A stretch of DNA of 29,685 nt from Haplomitrium mnioides (GCA_049999725.1 JBNGIS010016954.1:24578-54262), one strand, 5' to 3'; numbered from the stretch's first letter, positions 7,386 to 18,757 are shown. The notes: generated from the sequence alone by a model not told the origin. Program-made: numbers and translations.

Positions 7386-8170
7386 TCCTGATACATCTCC
7401 TATGAGGTACGTACATTGGATCGAGATAAGGATGTGTTCACAAAGAGAACCAAAATTGAGCCCTTAGTTGGATTTGAGAAGCCTATCTTTCAACCATTGG
7501 CGCTCTTATGTTTCTTGCCAACCAAAATCGTCTTAATATTTCATTTGTCGTGAACTTGCTCTCTAGACATAGTTCAGAACCTGCTATATGGCCCTAGAAT
7601 GGGATTAAACATATCTTTTGATACTAACAAGACACCATTGATATGGGACTTTATTACCCTAGACACACTTATAAGATCCTCACCGGCTATGCTCATGCTG
7701 TATATCCATCTAATCCAGACAATGCAAAATCACAAACCAGCTATGTATTCTTATATGGCCCTACTGCTATATCTTGGAAGAGTACTAAGTAAACACTACC
7801 TTGTACCTCTTCTAATCATTCAGAGATTATAGCGTTGTATAAGGCTAGTAGGGAGTGTATTTGGATTAGGAGGATGATTGATTACATAAGTGTGCATGCT
7901 GGTTTGCCTTGTTTGACTAATCTTACTATTTTGTATAAAGATAATTTGGTATGTGTTGAATAGGTTTCCAAGAGATTCATTAAAGAAGACCATATCAAGG
8001 ACATTGTGCCAAAATTCTTCTTTACTCACGAGCAACATGATGAGACTATTTCTATGCAGGTTATTGCATGTGAGGACAATCAAGCCAACTTGTTTACAAA
8101 GGCATTGACCCCAGCTCTTCATCGGCTACATTGTGATGACATTGGTCTAACGTCACATCGATTTTCTTGA
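7386..8170 (+). pseudogene. Copia RNase H and C-terminus, decayed
   Basis: Several frames give NISFDTNKTP, then a garbled AGYADA-type region and SYMALLLYLGR. The frame at 7850-8170 reads ASRECIWIRRMIDYI, ILYKDNLVCVE-stop, HIKDIVPKFFFTHE, QANLFTKAL and ends at TGA 8168. This is the plant Copia RNase H C-terminal half (DNxxCIE, HI..KFFFTHE, ADLFTKAL signatures). The stop inside replaces a Gln codon (CAG to TAG). Confidence 0.85.
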
Positions 8171-8600
8171 CTATTGGACAATTGACATGATGTTATTATT
8201 ATTATTATCATTATTATTATTATTCATCCATGTACTCGTAGATCTAGATGGTTGTACTCTTTCCTCCGCATGAGTATGAGAGGGTTTTAATGAGGCAACA
8301 CCTTCATCTTGCATAGGAACATATGAGAGATATATCGATAGAGTTGGTATAACTTAGATAACTATATCTCATTGTTTGTTTGTAACACTCCCATATTGCA
8401 AGTATTAAGATATAATGTATATAGTTATACTCTAAGTTATATTAGATTAGTTAATAACAACTCTAATCTAATTTCACTATAATAAAATGTAGTTGTAACT
8501 ATATGTTAAAAAAAGATGAGAGGGATGATAAGAGAAGAGAGATGATATGTGAGAAGGATAATACATGTAATGAGCTATTGAACTGCATGACTATTTTCTA
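8171..8600 (+). other. Copia 3' untranslated DNA and possible 3' LTR start
   Basis: An (ATT)n run at about 8193-8224 is followed by GTACTCTTTCC and GGTTTTAATGAGGCAACA (8253-8302), a stretch commonly found downstream of RNase H in plant Copia elements. TGTAACACTCCC at 8380-8391 could begin an LTR but has no clear polypurine tract before it. DNA at about 8342-8480 contains an imperfect inverted repeat built from GTATAACTTAGATAACTATAT-like arms. No second LTR is visible for comparison. Confidence 0.4.
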
Positions 8601-9900
8601 ATGAATGATTTCATTTTATCACTTTAAATTCCTTTCCTCCTATAACAATAGTAATATTAAATGCAAAAAAGAATATTGTCACCCCCTTCACTCCTCTCTT
8701 AACACATGGTTGAGGCTTTTTCCAGAAAAAAAGGTGACAAAGAGTAACAAAGGTCTTTAATGAGACGGCTCCAGCACCTTCGTTAATGAATTCAGGTCTT
8801 AACGACCCTAAACTTCTCACCTGATCTTCCCACACTACTTTCCAACTCACCAAACCCAAGACAGACCTGTCTTCTTCCTCACCACAAACAGAGAAAACAC
8901 AATTCAACTGATGATGGAGTACATCCACACTGTGCTTGATGTAACATTTGCTTCCAGATATTCAATGTCACCTCCTATGAACATGAGGGTATGCAATTAT
9001 TACACGATAATGGTCTGACAGCATCCTTCTACAATCTGTATCATAACTCCACCAAGGCTAAACACTCCTACCAAGTACTGAACTATCAATAGGGCCAGCT
9101 ACTCCAGCACCCAAACACCCAGAGCTATCTAATTTGTTCTCTCAACAAAATGGAAAACATAACCCAAAAGTTGAATCTAACAACATGACTTTCCTATCCA
9201 TGTACAGAACTATCTTCATCTCTTCATACTCTCCTAACATTACTCTGCAACATAACAACACCAAAAATTGTATTCTCCTTGCTACTCTATCCCACTCACA
9301 CACCTTGTCCAGATAGTTTTTTAACTTCCCTCACGAGAAGTCTTGAATTTACTTCCTCAAGCTAGGAAGAGGTCTTGTTTAACTTCCACCTCTGGAAGAC
9401 AGTCCTCTCGACTGTTGGCTCACCCACTCCACCCCGAGAATTGACTGGATCTTCCTTGCAATGCTCAGACACTAACGTGGCTACTCCTCTCTCTTCTCTA
9501 CAAGAAAGTAATACCAACAGCACTCTTCTAATGCCACTGGGACTGATCTTCTGCACAAACCAGAGCTGAGACGACACCAGGACCCCCCTTTGGCTGCCTC
9601 TCACGAAATACAAACTGAAAGAACTCTCCTCTCCTCTATGTGTTGGTCTACCTCCAAATGTTGGTCTGCCTTCACATGTAAGTCCACTTGAGTAGTCTGA
9701 GCCTCTAGAGCCTCTTGCTCAACGATTCCCAGCACTCCTCAGTCCACCTCCACCCTGCGATGGCCTTCCCTCACGAGTACACCCACCTCACCAGAGATCT
9801 CACCAGAATTCTCTCCCCTATCTCACGCTGCTCCTCTTCCACAAAAAACTATCGGTCCTCCACACCAAGTGAGGTCTCCTCTATACCCCATGAATTCCCC
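8601..9900. other. Unclassified pyrimidine-rich region, no gene recognised
   Basis: The plus strand is C/T-rich and its reverse complement is mRNA-like, with short ORFs on both strands, none longer than about 105 residues and none with a recognisable motif. The longest (8611-8928, minus) is hydrophobic and basic in patches but has no supporting homologue here. The composition resembles 26780-28560. Non-coding LTR or large retrotransposon derivative DNA is the likeliest explanation. Confidence 0.35.
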
Positions 9901-9956
9901 CTTGCGTTTTAGATCGTTGCTTTATTTGGACGCTGATTGGTGGAAATTTAGCGTAG

Positions 9957-10063
9957 ATTCCAAAAGGATTGGTGCAGAGCGGTCGTGAATTCCAAGGATT
10001 GGCGCAGATCGGTCGTGAAATCCAAAAGATTGGCGCAGATTGGTCATGAATTCCAAAGGATTG
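9957..10063. repeat. Tandem repeat, about 31-bp unit, three and a half copies
   Basis: Units begin with TTCCAAAAGGATTGG near 9958, 9990, 10020 and 10051 and continue GCGCAGATCGGTCGTGAA. Units differ by a few substitutions. They lie in the proposed U3 part of the LTR-like sequence. Confidence 0.85.
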
Positions 10064-10249
10064 TCTCGCAATGCGACAAACCTCGGCGCAATTCTGATGG
10101 CAATTTCAAGGCAAAATTGACCCTCAATTTGAAGAATTATTTGCAGCACCCTCAACGCACCTCATCCCCGCAGAAGTCCGCGAACACTCCGAGGAATCCC
10201 CCGGACTCCCTCGAAACGCTACGTTTTCGCAAAACCCATGATTCCCACG

Positions 10250-10525
10250 GAATCTGTAAGATTCCCGCTGATGCTTAGAGTCCCGTTGAGTGCCATGTAT
10301 CCATAGAAGCCAAGATACTCGTGGAATCTCAAAGATTCCCATTGATGTCCAGTTCTCGCAGAGGTGCCACGTAATCCGCAAAGATTCTCGAGGAATCTCA
10401 AATATTCCCGTTGATGCCCAGTTTCCGTAGAGGTTCCGCGTAATCCGCGAAGCTCAAGATTCCTGAGGAATCTCAAATATTCCCGTTGATGCCCAATTCC
10501 CGCATGAGCGCCACGTTTCCGTGGT
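10250..10525. repeat. Tandem repeat, about 70-75-bp unit, four copies
   Basis: Units begin GAATCTCAAATATTCCCGTT or variants at 10250, 10324, 10393 and 10468 and continue with GATGCCCAGTTCCCGCAGAG and GCCACGTAATCCGCG. Unit lengths are 74, 69, 75 and 58 (truncated). The two last units are the most alike. Confidence 0.85.
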
Positions 10526-11446
10526 GGCGCTGTCTGACGCCGCCTCGAAGAGGGGTAGGCGGACCGTCACGCTGAATGGTCGTTGACCCATTGACTTCTT
10601 TACTGCCACATCATCCGCAAGCTGCTAACCCTCTGTATAAGAACTATGAAGACTTCCATTTTTCCCCCGTTGGATCGATGATGGATCCTCTTTTTAGCAC
10701 CACATCTTCTTCTGTCAAATCTGCATTGGATCGTTTTTTCGGCATCTTTGGTTCTCCAATGGTTAGATCTGTGACTCGTCGTTTCTCTTATTCAAATTCT
10801 TCTGCAGGACGTTTCGTAGATCACTTGCTCGCAACAGGTGCCTTTAGATTTCGCAGAACTACCTCACAGTTGATTCTTTCATCGTAGAGCCATTCATCCC
10901 CCAGCGTTTCTTCGCAAGGATTCTTACATATGATTCTTCATGACATTCCCATTTCACAGAGCTTCGACTCACAATTCGCAGCCTTCCCTTTGATCAATTC
11001 CACGCAATAGGGATTCTTCTTCCCAACCAGCTTGATCGTTCATTCTCTTCAGCACAACCTGTAGCTTTCGGTTTGGATCAGGTAACCTTCTCCTTCGTCA
11101 TTCAATTTCCAAACAAGACGCAACACTGCTTCACTCGATCGACACCAACATCATAACATCCTTCATCCGCTCTCTTTATCGCGTAATTCTTTTATCTCAG
11201 GGCCCTCTAATCCTCGCAGAGGCGTTTCACTTCCGATTTCTGTGCTTCAAAGTCCTTGCAATGCACCCGATCATGCTCTCCCTCTCAATTCGATCCGATC
11301 CCCTGCTTCGCGTCAATCCTTTTGCACAAGCCCTTCCTCAATCCCTCTTTTCGCACAGGTGTCCTCGCGCTCCTTTGAGCTGATTGCCCGTCGAATGTCA
11401 GCTCGGGAAATTATCCCATAAGTTTTTCCCTAGAAGACACAAGCTG

Positions 11447-11454
11447 TATATAAA
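11447..11454 (+). promoter_or_regulatory. TATA box in the LTR-like sequence
   Basis: TATATAAA is followed by CCTCCC and a pyrimidine-rich stretch. It is the best TATA match in this GC-richer region and would drive plus-strand transcription towards 11750. Confidence 0.5.
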
Positions 11455-11765
11455 CCTCCCACTCCTAACTTCTTTCGAGAGGCAGCCCCCTAGTGGGGTG
11501 TAAGGCCACTACATTCCCTTCTCTGCCCCTGGACGGACCTAGTTCAGGGCTAAACCCTCCCAAGGGCAAGCTGTCCTCCAAGTTAGATAGTTAGGAAATT
11601 AGTGGGCTTGGCTTGGCCCTCAACAATTAGAGTAATTTTATTTCTTTTTATCCTTATCCTTTTATTTTTACTTACTCCTTAGCATGTCTCAAACTTGTTT
11701 GTGTACATTGGAAGCATTTTTTTGGAAATTTTGCATGAAATACCTTAACACCCGGCTGACAAATA

Positions 11766-13225
11766 CTTACTAGCAATTTTCCAAAACTTGAGTAGAAGAA
11801 GTATATCATGGATTCTTTGATATAGATTGGATATTCTATCATAGCCTCCTCTCAAGAACTACAACAAACCTCGGAGCAAAAAGACTTCACCATAATAGCC
11901 AAAACTTTATATATCTCCAACTTACGAGACATCTCCTCAATTGAAAGCACTTCAAATTCTACTCTTTTGAGAAGACCTTGAAAGGACCTCAAAGGTGTCC
12001 ACTTCATGTCTTCCATTGTGAGAGAACCTTTGGTTTTAGGCTTTTGGCCTTTCATCAGGTTCTTCTCCCACATTGAAAATATGCTCTACTGCAACTCTGA
12101 GAGCTCTCCACTTCTAAACACCAATTAGAACCAATTGTCTTGAGAAGTCATCGTTTTCTCAAGAGTTGACTTTGGTTTAATCTCCAAAGTCTCCAAAACT
12201 AATTCTATTTTTAATTTTTGGGATGAAATTATCCCATTGTCTATGAATCTCTGATTTCAATATTTAATCTTTTGAATAGATGTCATCTCTAGCCAGTATT
12301 GTTGGTCGTATTTGTCATCTATTGCAAAAATTTGGGTCTTTGTTGGTGTAAACCTTAGGTAAACATAGCCATTGCAAAATGAGAGCATTGGATTCTTTGC
12401 TCCACACTTTGCTATCAAAATTTGTCTTGCCGCAACACTATAATTGCCTCTAGCAATCTGATACATATATTTGTTAAGGTTCATGATGTTGAACTCTTAC
12501 TTATCCCTCAATCTGCACTTGGAGTCCACAATGATGATAAAAAACGAATGAGCATACTTGTTTGTGAGCATTCTTTGTCCAAGAAGCTCCATAAAATCCT
12601 CACTAAGTAGAGTTATCTACAATGACCACGAGTTATCTATTCCAAGTTTCGGCAAATTGCGATTATCCAACCAAATTGTTGTTGTCTCCTTTCAAACTCT
12701 GCACTGCTGGATTGTAGACTTGTGTTTATATTTATGTCTTTCTCAACCACTACCTCACGATCCAACTCTTCTCTTTCTTGAAACAATCAAAGACCTTTGT
12801 GCACCTATCTCTTTGCTCTTGACATTGGTGGCTGCATTGGCTCTGGTTCAACCTCCTCCTTAGAGCTGCTGGAAGAGGATGATGATAGGGTTGGCATGAA
12901 GGAGCTTGGCAAAGACAACAAACGAAGGAGCTCCTCTTGAATTGGTGGTGGCGGCACTAGCTTCTTCTTTTTCAAAGTCGACTTCTTCTTTTTTGGAGCT
13001 TTTGTAGGCTCCATTTCTTTCCTCTTTTTTGCAGCCGATGGTCTACTTGTCGCTGCCACAGAAAACGTTGATTCGCTATGGTGAAGCACACACTATGCCA
13101 AGCTCAAACCCGCCTCCACCTTTAAAATCTTCAATGAGAAAGCAAACTTTACAAAATCTTTTTCTACCCATTTGGCGTTTGGGTAGGTGTTGACAAAGTC
13201 TAACAAAAACTGCAAAAACTTAAAA
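11766..13225 (-). pseudogene. Exon 2 of copy B: ParB-like domain region, decayed
   Basis: The minus strand gives DFVNTY..AKWVEKDFVKFAFSLKIL, a stop at 13093-13095 shared with copy A, then a Lys/Pro-rich stretch (KKRKEMEPT, KKKKSTLKKKK; around 12950-13030) matching the NLS-like part of copy A. The ParB-like region follows at about 12690-12250 with NLNKYMYQIARGNYSVAARQ, where the box residues are G-N-Y instead of G-N-H. C-terminal blocks (MKGQKPKTKGSLTMEDMKW; 12050-11990) match copy A with few changes. A CAG-to-TAG stop lies near 12090. Frames shift several times between. The donor GT of copy A (2518) is GA here. Confidence 0.68.
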
Positions 13226-13317
13226 GAAGAAAACATATTAATGTCAAGGGTTGCTAATGAACAATAAAAAAAATTTACATCAAGGCTAGATTTCTAAAAT
13301 CCAAGTAGTCTATGCTA

Positions 13318-13423
13318 AAGGAGTCCATGCTTGCATGGAATGTTTGGTCACCGTAAAGACGCTGAAGTCTATGCTTGCATAAACTCTCAGATCCAAGCAC
13401 ACATAGACTTTGGAGTATATGTG
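13318..13423 (-). repeat. Copy B intron 1 palindromes, 3' part
   Basis: Degenerate palindrome units, for example GTCCATGCTTGCATGGAA at 13323-13340, GTCTATGCTTGCATAAAC and AAGCACACATAGACTT, run up to the left LTR of the Gypsy element. They continue the array at 18758-19170 from which the Gypsy insertion separates them. Confidence 0.65.
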
Positions 13424-14000
13424 TGCAATACTACATGCCCACATTACACATATAAGTTAGCACAAATACAATACATATAAGTTAGCATAAGAGAAGCGCA
13501 TAGATGTCTAATAAGACACTCTCCCTTCTTTATATACTAGATAGAAAGTACGTTTTTTATATAGGTGGAGGAGCTCTATTAGTTTTCTTTTATCCTCTTC
13601 TAATTGGACCATCCTTTTCTCGCTCACTTTAAGTGGACCACCCTTTACTTTTTATTCTCCTTCTATCACATGTTTTTATCTTTAAAACCTTCCATCTCTC
13701 TTCAGTTCTCATTCTCATATGTGTATTTATCTTTAGAGCCTTCCATCTCTTTAGTTCTCCTTGTGCCATGTGTTCTTAGCTTAGAATCTTTTACTTGTTT
13801 TAATCCTCTTCTAAAGTAGTCTATTTAGACTTCCTTGTTCACTTTAATTCGTTGACTTTTTCTCCTCTTGCCACACGTCATTCTCTCCATAACATAAACC
13901 ATCTTTTATACTCTAACTTAGTAATAGCTTTCTAGATATAGTTGACACTATATCTTGCTTCATTTTTAGTTATTGCTTACTAAAGTTAGCAATTATTACA
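13424..14000 (-). repeat. Gypsy 3' LTR (downstream on minus strand)
   Basis: On the minus strand it begins TGTAATAATTGC and ends ATTGCA. It aligns over its length to 18136-18754 (for example shared CTAAAGTAGTCTAT, CTAACTTAG..AATAGCTTTCTAGA, CCTTCCATCTCT). It holds an internal duplication around 13640-13790 (CTTTA.A.CCTTCCATCTCT twice). Confidence 0.9.
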
Positions 14001-14015
14001 ATCCTCATATTTTTT
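14001..14015 (-). promoter_or_regulatory. Weak polypurine tract of the Gypsy element
   Basis: Minus-strand AAAATATGAGGAT directly precedes the LTR start TGTAATAATT. The second Gypsy (25789) has the comparable GAAGGCGAGGATTA before TGTAATAG. The shared GAGGAT suggests the same family type. Confidence 0.5.
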
Positions 14016-14250
14016 AAGAGCAAACATCCTTGTTGCAAGTAATAGAGTTCTCAAAAGAGTGAAAAACGCGGATGCATTGGCTAAATTCTCCACTGGCTCT
14101 CAAGTAGTTTCATAAATAAGGTAGCCTTTCCAACGAACCAAATATTTCACAATCTCATGATGACACCGACGATGTGTATGTTTCTTCAAGAGTTATTTGA
14201 CCTCGAATTCCTCATGACCATTAATAAGCTCATATGGTGGAGAGGGTTCC
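14016..14250 (-). pseudogene. Gypsy chromodomain remnant
   Basis: The minus strand reads GHEEFEVK-stop-LLKK, then VKYLVRWKGYLIYETT-stop-EPVENLANA. This is the chromodomain at the C-terminus of chromovirus integrases, with the VRWKGY core intact and two stops (one CAA/CAG-like, one TGG to TGA). It would bind histone marks to steer integration. Confidence 0.85.
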
Positions 14251-15420
14251 TATGTACAAGTGAAGATGGTAGAGAAAGGTACAAAAGAACATATAAAAGA
14301 GACATGAAAAGCTGGATGAATCTTCATGTGCAAAGGTAAAACTTGTTGATATGTTACTTCACTAATACTAGTAGAAATAACACGTTGTATAACAAATTGA
14401 GCAGAGAGCTTACAAGAGTGAAGCAAAGGAAGATTAGAAGTAGAGAGCCATACTTGGTCACATATAGCAAAGGTCAACTCATGTCAATGTGTATCAACAT
14501 ACTATTTTTGGCAATTACAAGCAACTTCAAGTTTTTCCTTAGCACGTTGGATGCGATGGTGTAGATGATGAAGGAAATCATTGGTGATTGGACTCTTAGA
14601 GGTCAATATAGGTTGAAGACTAGATATAGTGGTTGGATGCTCACCATACATAAAAAAAAAAAAGATGTGGCTCATGTGGAGCTGCTGATAGAGTTATTGT
14701 AAGAGAACTCCATAAGAGGTAGCAACCAATCTTACTCTTCTTATCCTTTCAAAGTAAAAACCCGCAACATATCTTCAATGGTATGGTTGGCTCATTCAGT
14801 TTGACCATCAAATTAAGAGTAATAAGCAATAGACATGGTCAGTTTAGTTTGAGAAGACCAAATATAGTGTGCCAAAACATGCTAGTGAATTGAGTGTCTT
14901 AGTAAAAAAAACAATAACTTTGGAGATACTTTGATGAGAATAGACTACTTCCAAATAAATCTATGCCAACTCAAGTGCTATCACTGATTTGGTAGTTGGA
15001 CAAAAATGAATTATTTTGCTAAGTTTGTCCACAAAAACAACAATAGCATCATAACCCGTAGAAGTATGTGGTAGCTCACACACAATATCCATGCTCACAT
15101 ATTTCCATTGTTAATTAGAAATATGTAATGGTTGTAATAAGCCTCCACGTTTAAGATTATCCAATATCTTCTCTAATCGAACATGTCCACCTACTGCAAA
15201 ATCATGTGGTTTATGCAAAACTTGATAACAAAGCTTAACATTATTAGAAACCCATATCTTGCCTTGGAAAGAAAGTCAATCCTATCACTTCTTTCACTAA
15301 TTTCTTTTGTTGTGTGTAATGATCTCTTCCTCTTTGTTTATTGCAGCCAACACTTCTATCCACTAGGTAGTATGAATTGTAATTTCTGAGAGGATGTTCA
15401 ATTTAGGCATGTGAGTCAAG
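14250..15420 (-). pseudogene. Gypsy integrase, decayed
   Basis: The minus strand gives GGHVRLEKILDNL (zinc-finger side), WKYVSMDIVCELPHTSTGYDAIVVFVDKLSKIIHF in one frame (about 15110-15010; the second residue pair D-I carries the first catalytic Asp), then degraded frames, and finally LPLHMKIHPAFHVS, the GPY/F-adjacent segment before the chromodomain. Stops and frameshifts abound. Confidence 0.88.
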
Positions 15421-16720
15421 GAATTTGCAATTTTACATTTTCTTTCCACATAAACCATCTTCATATGGTTGTTGTTGCCATTCAGCCCATCGAATCTACC
15501 TTTTTTAGAGATCTTTTTGAGTTTCTAGATATATAAGAGGTTTATAGTCGGTTTTGACAACAAACTTCTTATCTTCTAGATAATGCTTCCAATGCTTGGT
15601 TGATAGCATAGTCGCTAATTTTTCTTGTTCCATGGTATAGTAGTTTTGCTCAATATTGCTCAACTTTCTAGAAAAGAAAGCAATAAGATGCCAACCAACT
15701 TCCTATTCTTGTTGCAAAACTTCACCAATAGCTTCTCCCAATGCATCCACTAAAAGTTTGATTGGTTGTATAGAGTCATACCATTTAAGAATATGGGCAT
15801 GAAGAAGTAATTTCTTTAATTCTTGGAATGCCAACTCTTTTGCAGCTCCCCATGTCTGTGTATGACTTTTCTTGAGAAAGTTGGTCAATGGTTCTTATAT
15901 AACCTTCACAAATCAACAATAAAGCCTGATTAGCGCTAAGAATCCCCTTAGTTGTGTTCGAACACTATGAGCTTCCTACTTTTGAATTGCCTCTACTTTC
16001 TCATCCATAACTTGGATTTGTGATGCACTCACATTGTGACCTAAGTAGTCAACCTCCCTCTTTCATATTTGAACATCTTGACATATAAAATGTGGTTTCA
16101 AAGTACCTTCAATACCGTACAAAGATGATGCTGATGTTTAAGATTCTTGTTGTAAATGAGAATATCATCCAAAAAAACAATAACAAACTTATCCAACTAA
16201 GATAAACAAATATCATTCATAAGACCCATAAATGTTGCAGAAGTATTAGTTAATTCAAAAGGTATAACATGATATTCAAAGTGCCCATATTAACTTCAAA
16301 ATGTTGTTTTTTGCATATCACATCTTGGGATTCGGATTTGATTATATTTGATTCTCAAATCTAACTTTGTAAAAAAATTTTATCCTTGAAGTTGTAAAAC
16401 AAATAATCTATTCTTGACAATAGATATTTATTTTTTACTGTCTATTGATTGAGTGCTTGATAGTTAATACACATCCTCATACTCCCATCTCTCTCCTTCA
16501 CAAATAGTACGGTTGGACCATAAAGAGAAATGTTTAGTTGAATGAATCTTTTTTCCAACAATTCAATAATATGAGATTTTTATTCCTCGAGTTCATGAAG
16601 AGGCAAATGATCTGACACTTTACAAGGTAGAGTACTTCTTGGAATGACCTCAATCTTGTGATCAAAGCATTGTTTAGGAGGCAAACTCTTAGCTAAATCA
16701 TTGGGAAAAACATCATGTTC
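15421..16720 (-). pseudogene. Gypsy reverse transcriptase and RNase H, decayed
   Basis: The RT fragment includes KERDGSMRMCINYQALN (about 16505-16455) and VIVFLDDILIYNKN (about 16180-16140), the catalytic F-L-D-D being intact. RNase H follows with TWGAAKELAFQELKKLL, LLVDALGEAIGEVLQQE (15888-15703) and later SKPTINLLYI. Many stops and frameshifts separate the pieces. A protease region just upstream is not clear. Confidence 0.9.
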
Positions 16721-17700
16721 TACTCGTTAGTGATTTGGGTTATGAAATTCTCTTCTTTTTATATTTCCCAACTCCATAGGCATAGAGCCATAATTTCCTT
16801 TGGTTTGCACAATTCCTAGTATCCTGTCAACTTGTTGAGCAAATAAGATGGTTTTTTTTACATCCTTTGGATTGTGCATCATAACTTCTCCTCTAATCTT
16901 TCTCTTTAACCTTGGCAAAAATTTGTCAAGAGCCTCCATTGGACTCATATCTTCAATTTGGACTTACAAGCTTTGAAATTATTCAATGTATCTTGCAACG
17001 CTTCCTTATTGCTCCAACTCCCAAAGCTTCATTCTTGTGATGAGTATAGAATATAGTATTGTAAAATTTTGGAGCAAATCTTCTTTTGAACTACTCTACA
17101 AAAGTTGTTCTCCTCGTGTATTTTTTTGTCGCTCATATCCATGTAGCCATATGGATGCATGCTCTGTTAAAAATGACCTGCAAACAATCCTATCTCCAAA
17201 TCCAAAGCATTTGGATAATATAACATATGAACTTCTATTTGATGGACTCATCATTCTACAATACCAATCATGTGACTTCCTCTATAGGGCTCCACTTTAC
17301 ACGATGTGTCTCTGAACTTCCTTCTCTATTTTCTTGTTGTAATTGCATTTTCACCATTTCTGCTATCAACATGTTTGTTTTTTGTTGGCCTGCTATAAGA
17401 GATGCTTAAAGCTCTTCCAACTTTTCCATTATTCAAACTCCTTCTTCAATACTACTAGAGTAAGCATCTATGTTTTTCTACTATAGCTTTAACTCTCAAA
17501 AACTTATACAAATCAAATACATACACATTCCAGTTGTCAAGAGAAGGTAAAATAAAAGGTTTAGTTAATGCCAACACCAAATTATAAAACCTCTCTCTAA
17601 ACTTATGATTAAGAAAATCTTGTTGCATTTGCTTAGACGTTACTTTAATAAAAATATGATACTTTGAGTTGAACTCTTCGAGAGAGGCTTAGTTCAAATC
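16721..17700 (-). pseudogene. Gypsy gag remnant
   Basis: The minus strand contains EELXASLIAGQQKTNMLIAE and MVKMQLQQENREGSS near 17430-17310, and the open frame 16948-16727 with LDKFLPRLKRKIRGEV and KDVKKTILFAQQVD, typical of the plant Gypsy gag (retrotrans_gag) C-terminal half. No zinc knuckle CxxC is seen in this short frame. Confidence 0.75.
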
Positions 17701-18116
17701 CATTTTTTATCTACTATAAAATGTAGATAAAACACTTTCATATAACACCATAGTTTAACTATAGGCAAGATAACATGCTCTCTTGATTCTATCACAAAAA
17801 CCATAAAGTCATCACAAGAATTATACACTAGAAATTGACGAAAGAAATGTTTGTCAATATTAAACATACAAATATTAAAAGAAATTAATAGAGAAATTCT
17901 ATAGAGAACAAATGCACCTCTGTCCATTGGCTACCATAGCATCAAGTCAAACTTCTTGTCTTTATTTATAAAGGATAAGATATATGTTTTACTTTATTCA
18001 TGAAAACTTGATAGTTTTACTCTCTTGCAAAGACTTTAATGCAAAGTAGAGATTCCACTACTTCAAAAAGTCTTAAGTACGTCTCAAAAGAAAGGTAATC
18101 TATAGCTTTTAGAGAA
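17701..18116 (-). other. Gypsy 5' leader
   Basis: This is the untranslated internal region between the primer site and gag on the minus strand. It is AT-rich with no ORF of note. The minus ORF at 17694-17927 has no recognisable motif. Confidence 0.55.
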
Positions 18117-18134
18117 GACCAAACTTTGATACCA
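18117..18134 (-). promoter_or_regulatory. Primer binding site, initiator-Met tRNA type
   Basis: Minus-strand TGGTATCAAAGTTTGG follows the 5' LTR end with one base between. It resembles TGGTATCAGAGC, the plant initiator-methionine tRNA complement used by most plant Gypsy and Copia elements, with a few changes. Confidence 0.8.
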
Positions 18135-18135
18135 T

Positions 18136-18754
18136 TGTAACACTTCACATTACACATACAAGTTAGCATTAGTACAACACACATGAGTTAACATAATAGA
18201 AGCACACAAAAACTTCCAAAACCTATAAGGTAGGAGATGTCTAACAATGCACTCTCCTTTGTTTAGTTACAAAATGCAAATCACTTTGCTTACATAGGTG
18301 GAGAAACTCGATTGGTTTATTTTCTATCATTTTCTAATTAGACCGTCCTTTTCTCTCTCACATTGAGTAGACCACTCTTTAATTTTATTCTACTTCTACT
18401 ATATATACTTATCTTTAGAACCTTTCATCTCTCTTTAGTTCTCCTTCTACCACATGTTTAAACCTTCCATCTCTTTAGTTCTTCTTTGGCCATTTATACT
18501 TGTCTTAGAAACTTCTATTTTCTTTAATCTTCCACTTGCTATATGTTCTTATCTTCTTCTAAAGTAGTCTATCTAGACTTCCTCTTTCACTTTAACTCAT
18601 TGACTTTCTCTCCTCTTGCCACATGTCATTCTCTCTATAATGGCAACCGCTTTTTGATACTCTAACTTAGCAATAGCTTTCTAGACATTTTTGACACTAT
18701 ATGTTAATTCATTTTCAGCCATTGGTTACTAAAGTTAGTAATTGCTATATTGCA
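18136..18754 (-). repeat. Gypsy 5' LTR
   Basis: On the minus strand it begins TGCAATATAGCAATTACT and ends GTGTTACA. It is the partner of 13424-14000, with several small indels between the two. The terminal TG...CA is kept in both. Confidence 0.9.
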
Positions 18755-18757
18755 CCC

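Larger units (their letters stand above)
5199..8170 (+). mobile_element. Ty1/Copia retrotransposon, 5'-truncated by copy A, decayed
   Basis: Coding remnants on the plus strand run in the Copia order integrase, reverse transcriptase, RNase H. The element starts inside integrase at the copy A junction; its LTR, gag and protease must lie beyond copy A, outside the window. Frames are broken by many stops, an (AT)n expansion at 5749-5785 and an apparent insertion in the RT (about 6829-7018). The final frame stops at 8168-8170. Confidence 0.9.
9901..11750 (+). mobile_element. LTR-like sequence with internal subrepeats, plus orientation
   Basis: This GC-richer segment holds two tandem subrepeat blocks, a TATA box at 11447-11454 and ends ...ATACCTTAACA at 11750, where homology to copy B begins. 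A TATA box about 300 bp before a CA-3' end is the layout of an LTR with U3, R and U5. The 5' boundary is unknown and may lie back at about 8600. I found neither coding internal DNA nor a second LTR, so it may be a solo or truncated LTR. The short ORF at 10576-10887 has no recognised motif. Confidence 0.45.
13424..18754 (-). mobile_element. Ty3/Gypsy chromovirus-type LTR retrotransposon, complete but decayed
   Basis: Two homologous direct LTRs (13424-14000 and 18136-18754) bound an internal region with gag, RT, RNase H, integrase and chromodomain remnants in that order on the minus strand. A primer site, an RT FLDD motif and a weak polypurine tract are present. The LTRs look only about three quarters identical by eye, so the insertion is old. 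No clean 5-bp target duplication is visible. It sits within the intron 1 palindrome array of copy B. Confidence 0.93.

Noticed and set aside
10576-10887. Plus-strand ORF of 103 codons as a gene
   Set aside because: Low-complexity Ser/Phe-rich peptide without motif inside an LTR-like region, no splice or homology support.
12422-12863. Plus-strand ORFs
   Set aside because: They are antisense shadows of exon 2 of copy B.
13424-13428. Five-bp target duplication (TGCAA / TTGCA) around the first Gypsy
   Set aside because: These bases are better explained as the LTR ends themselves (TG..CA); the flanks outside them do not match.
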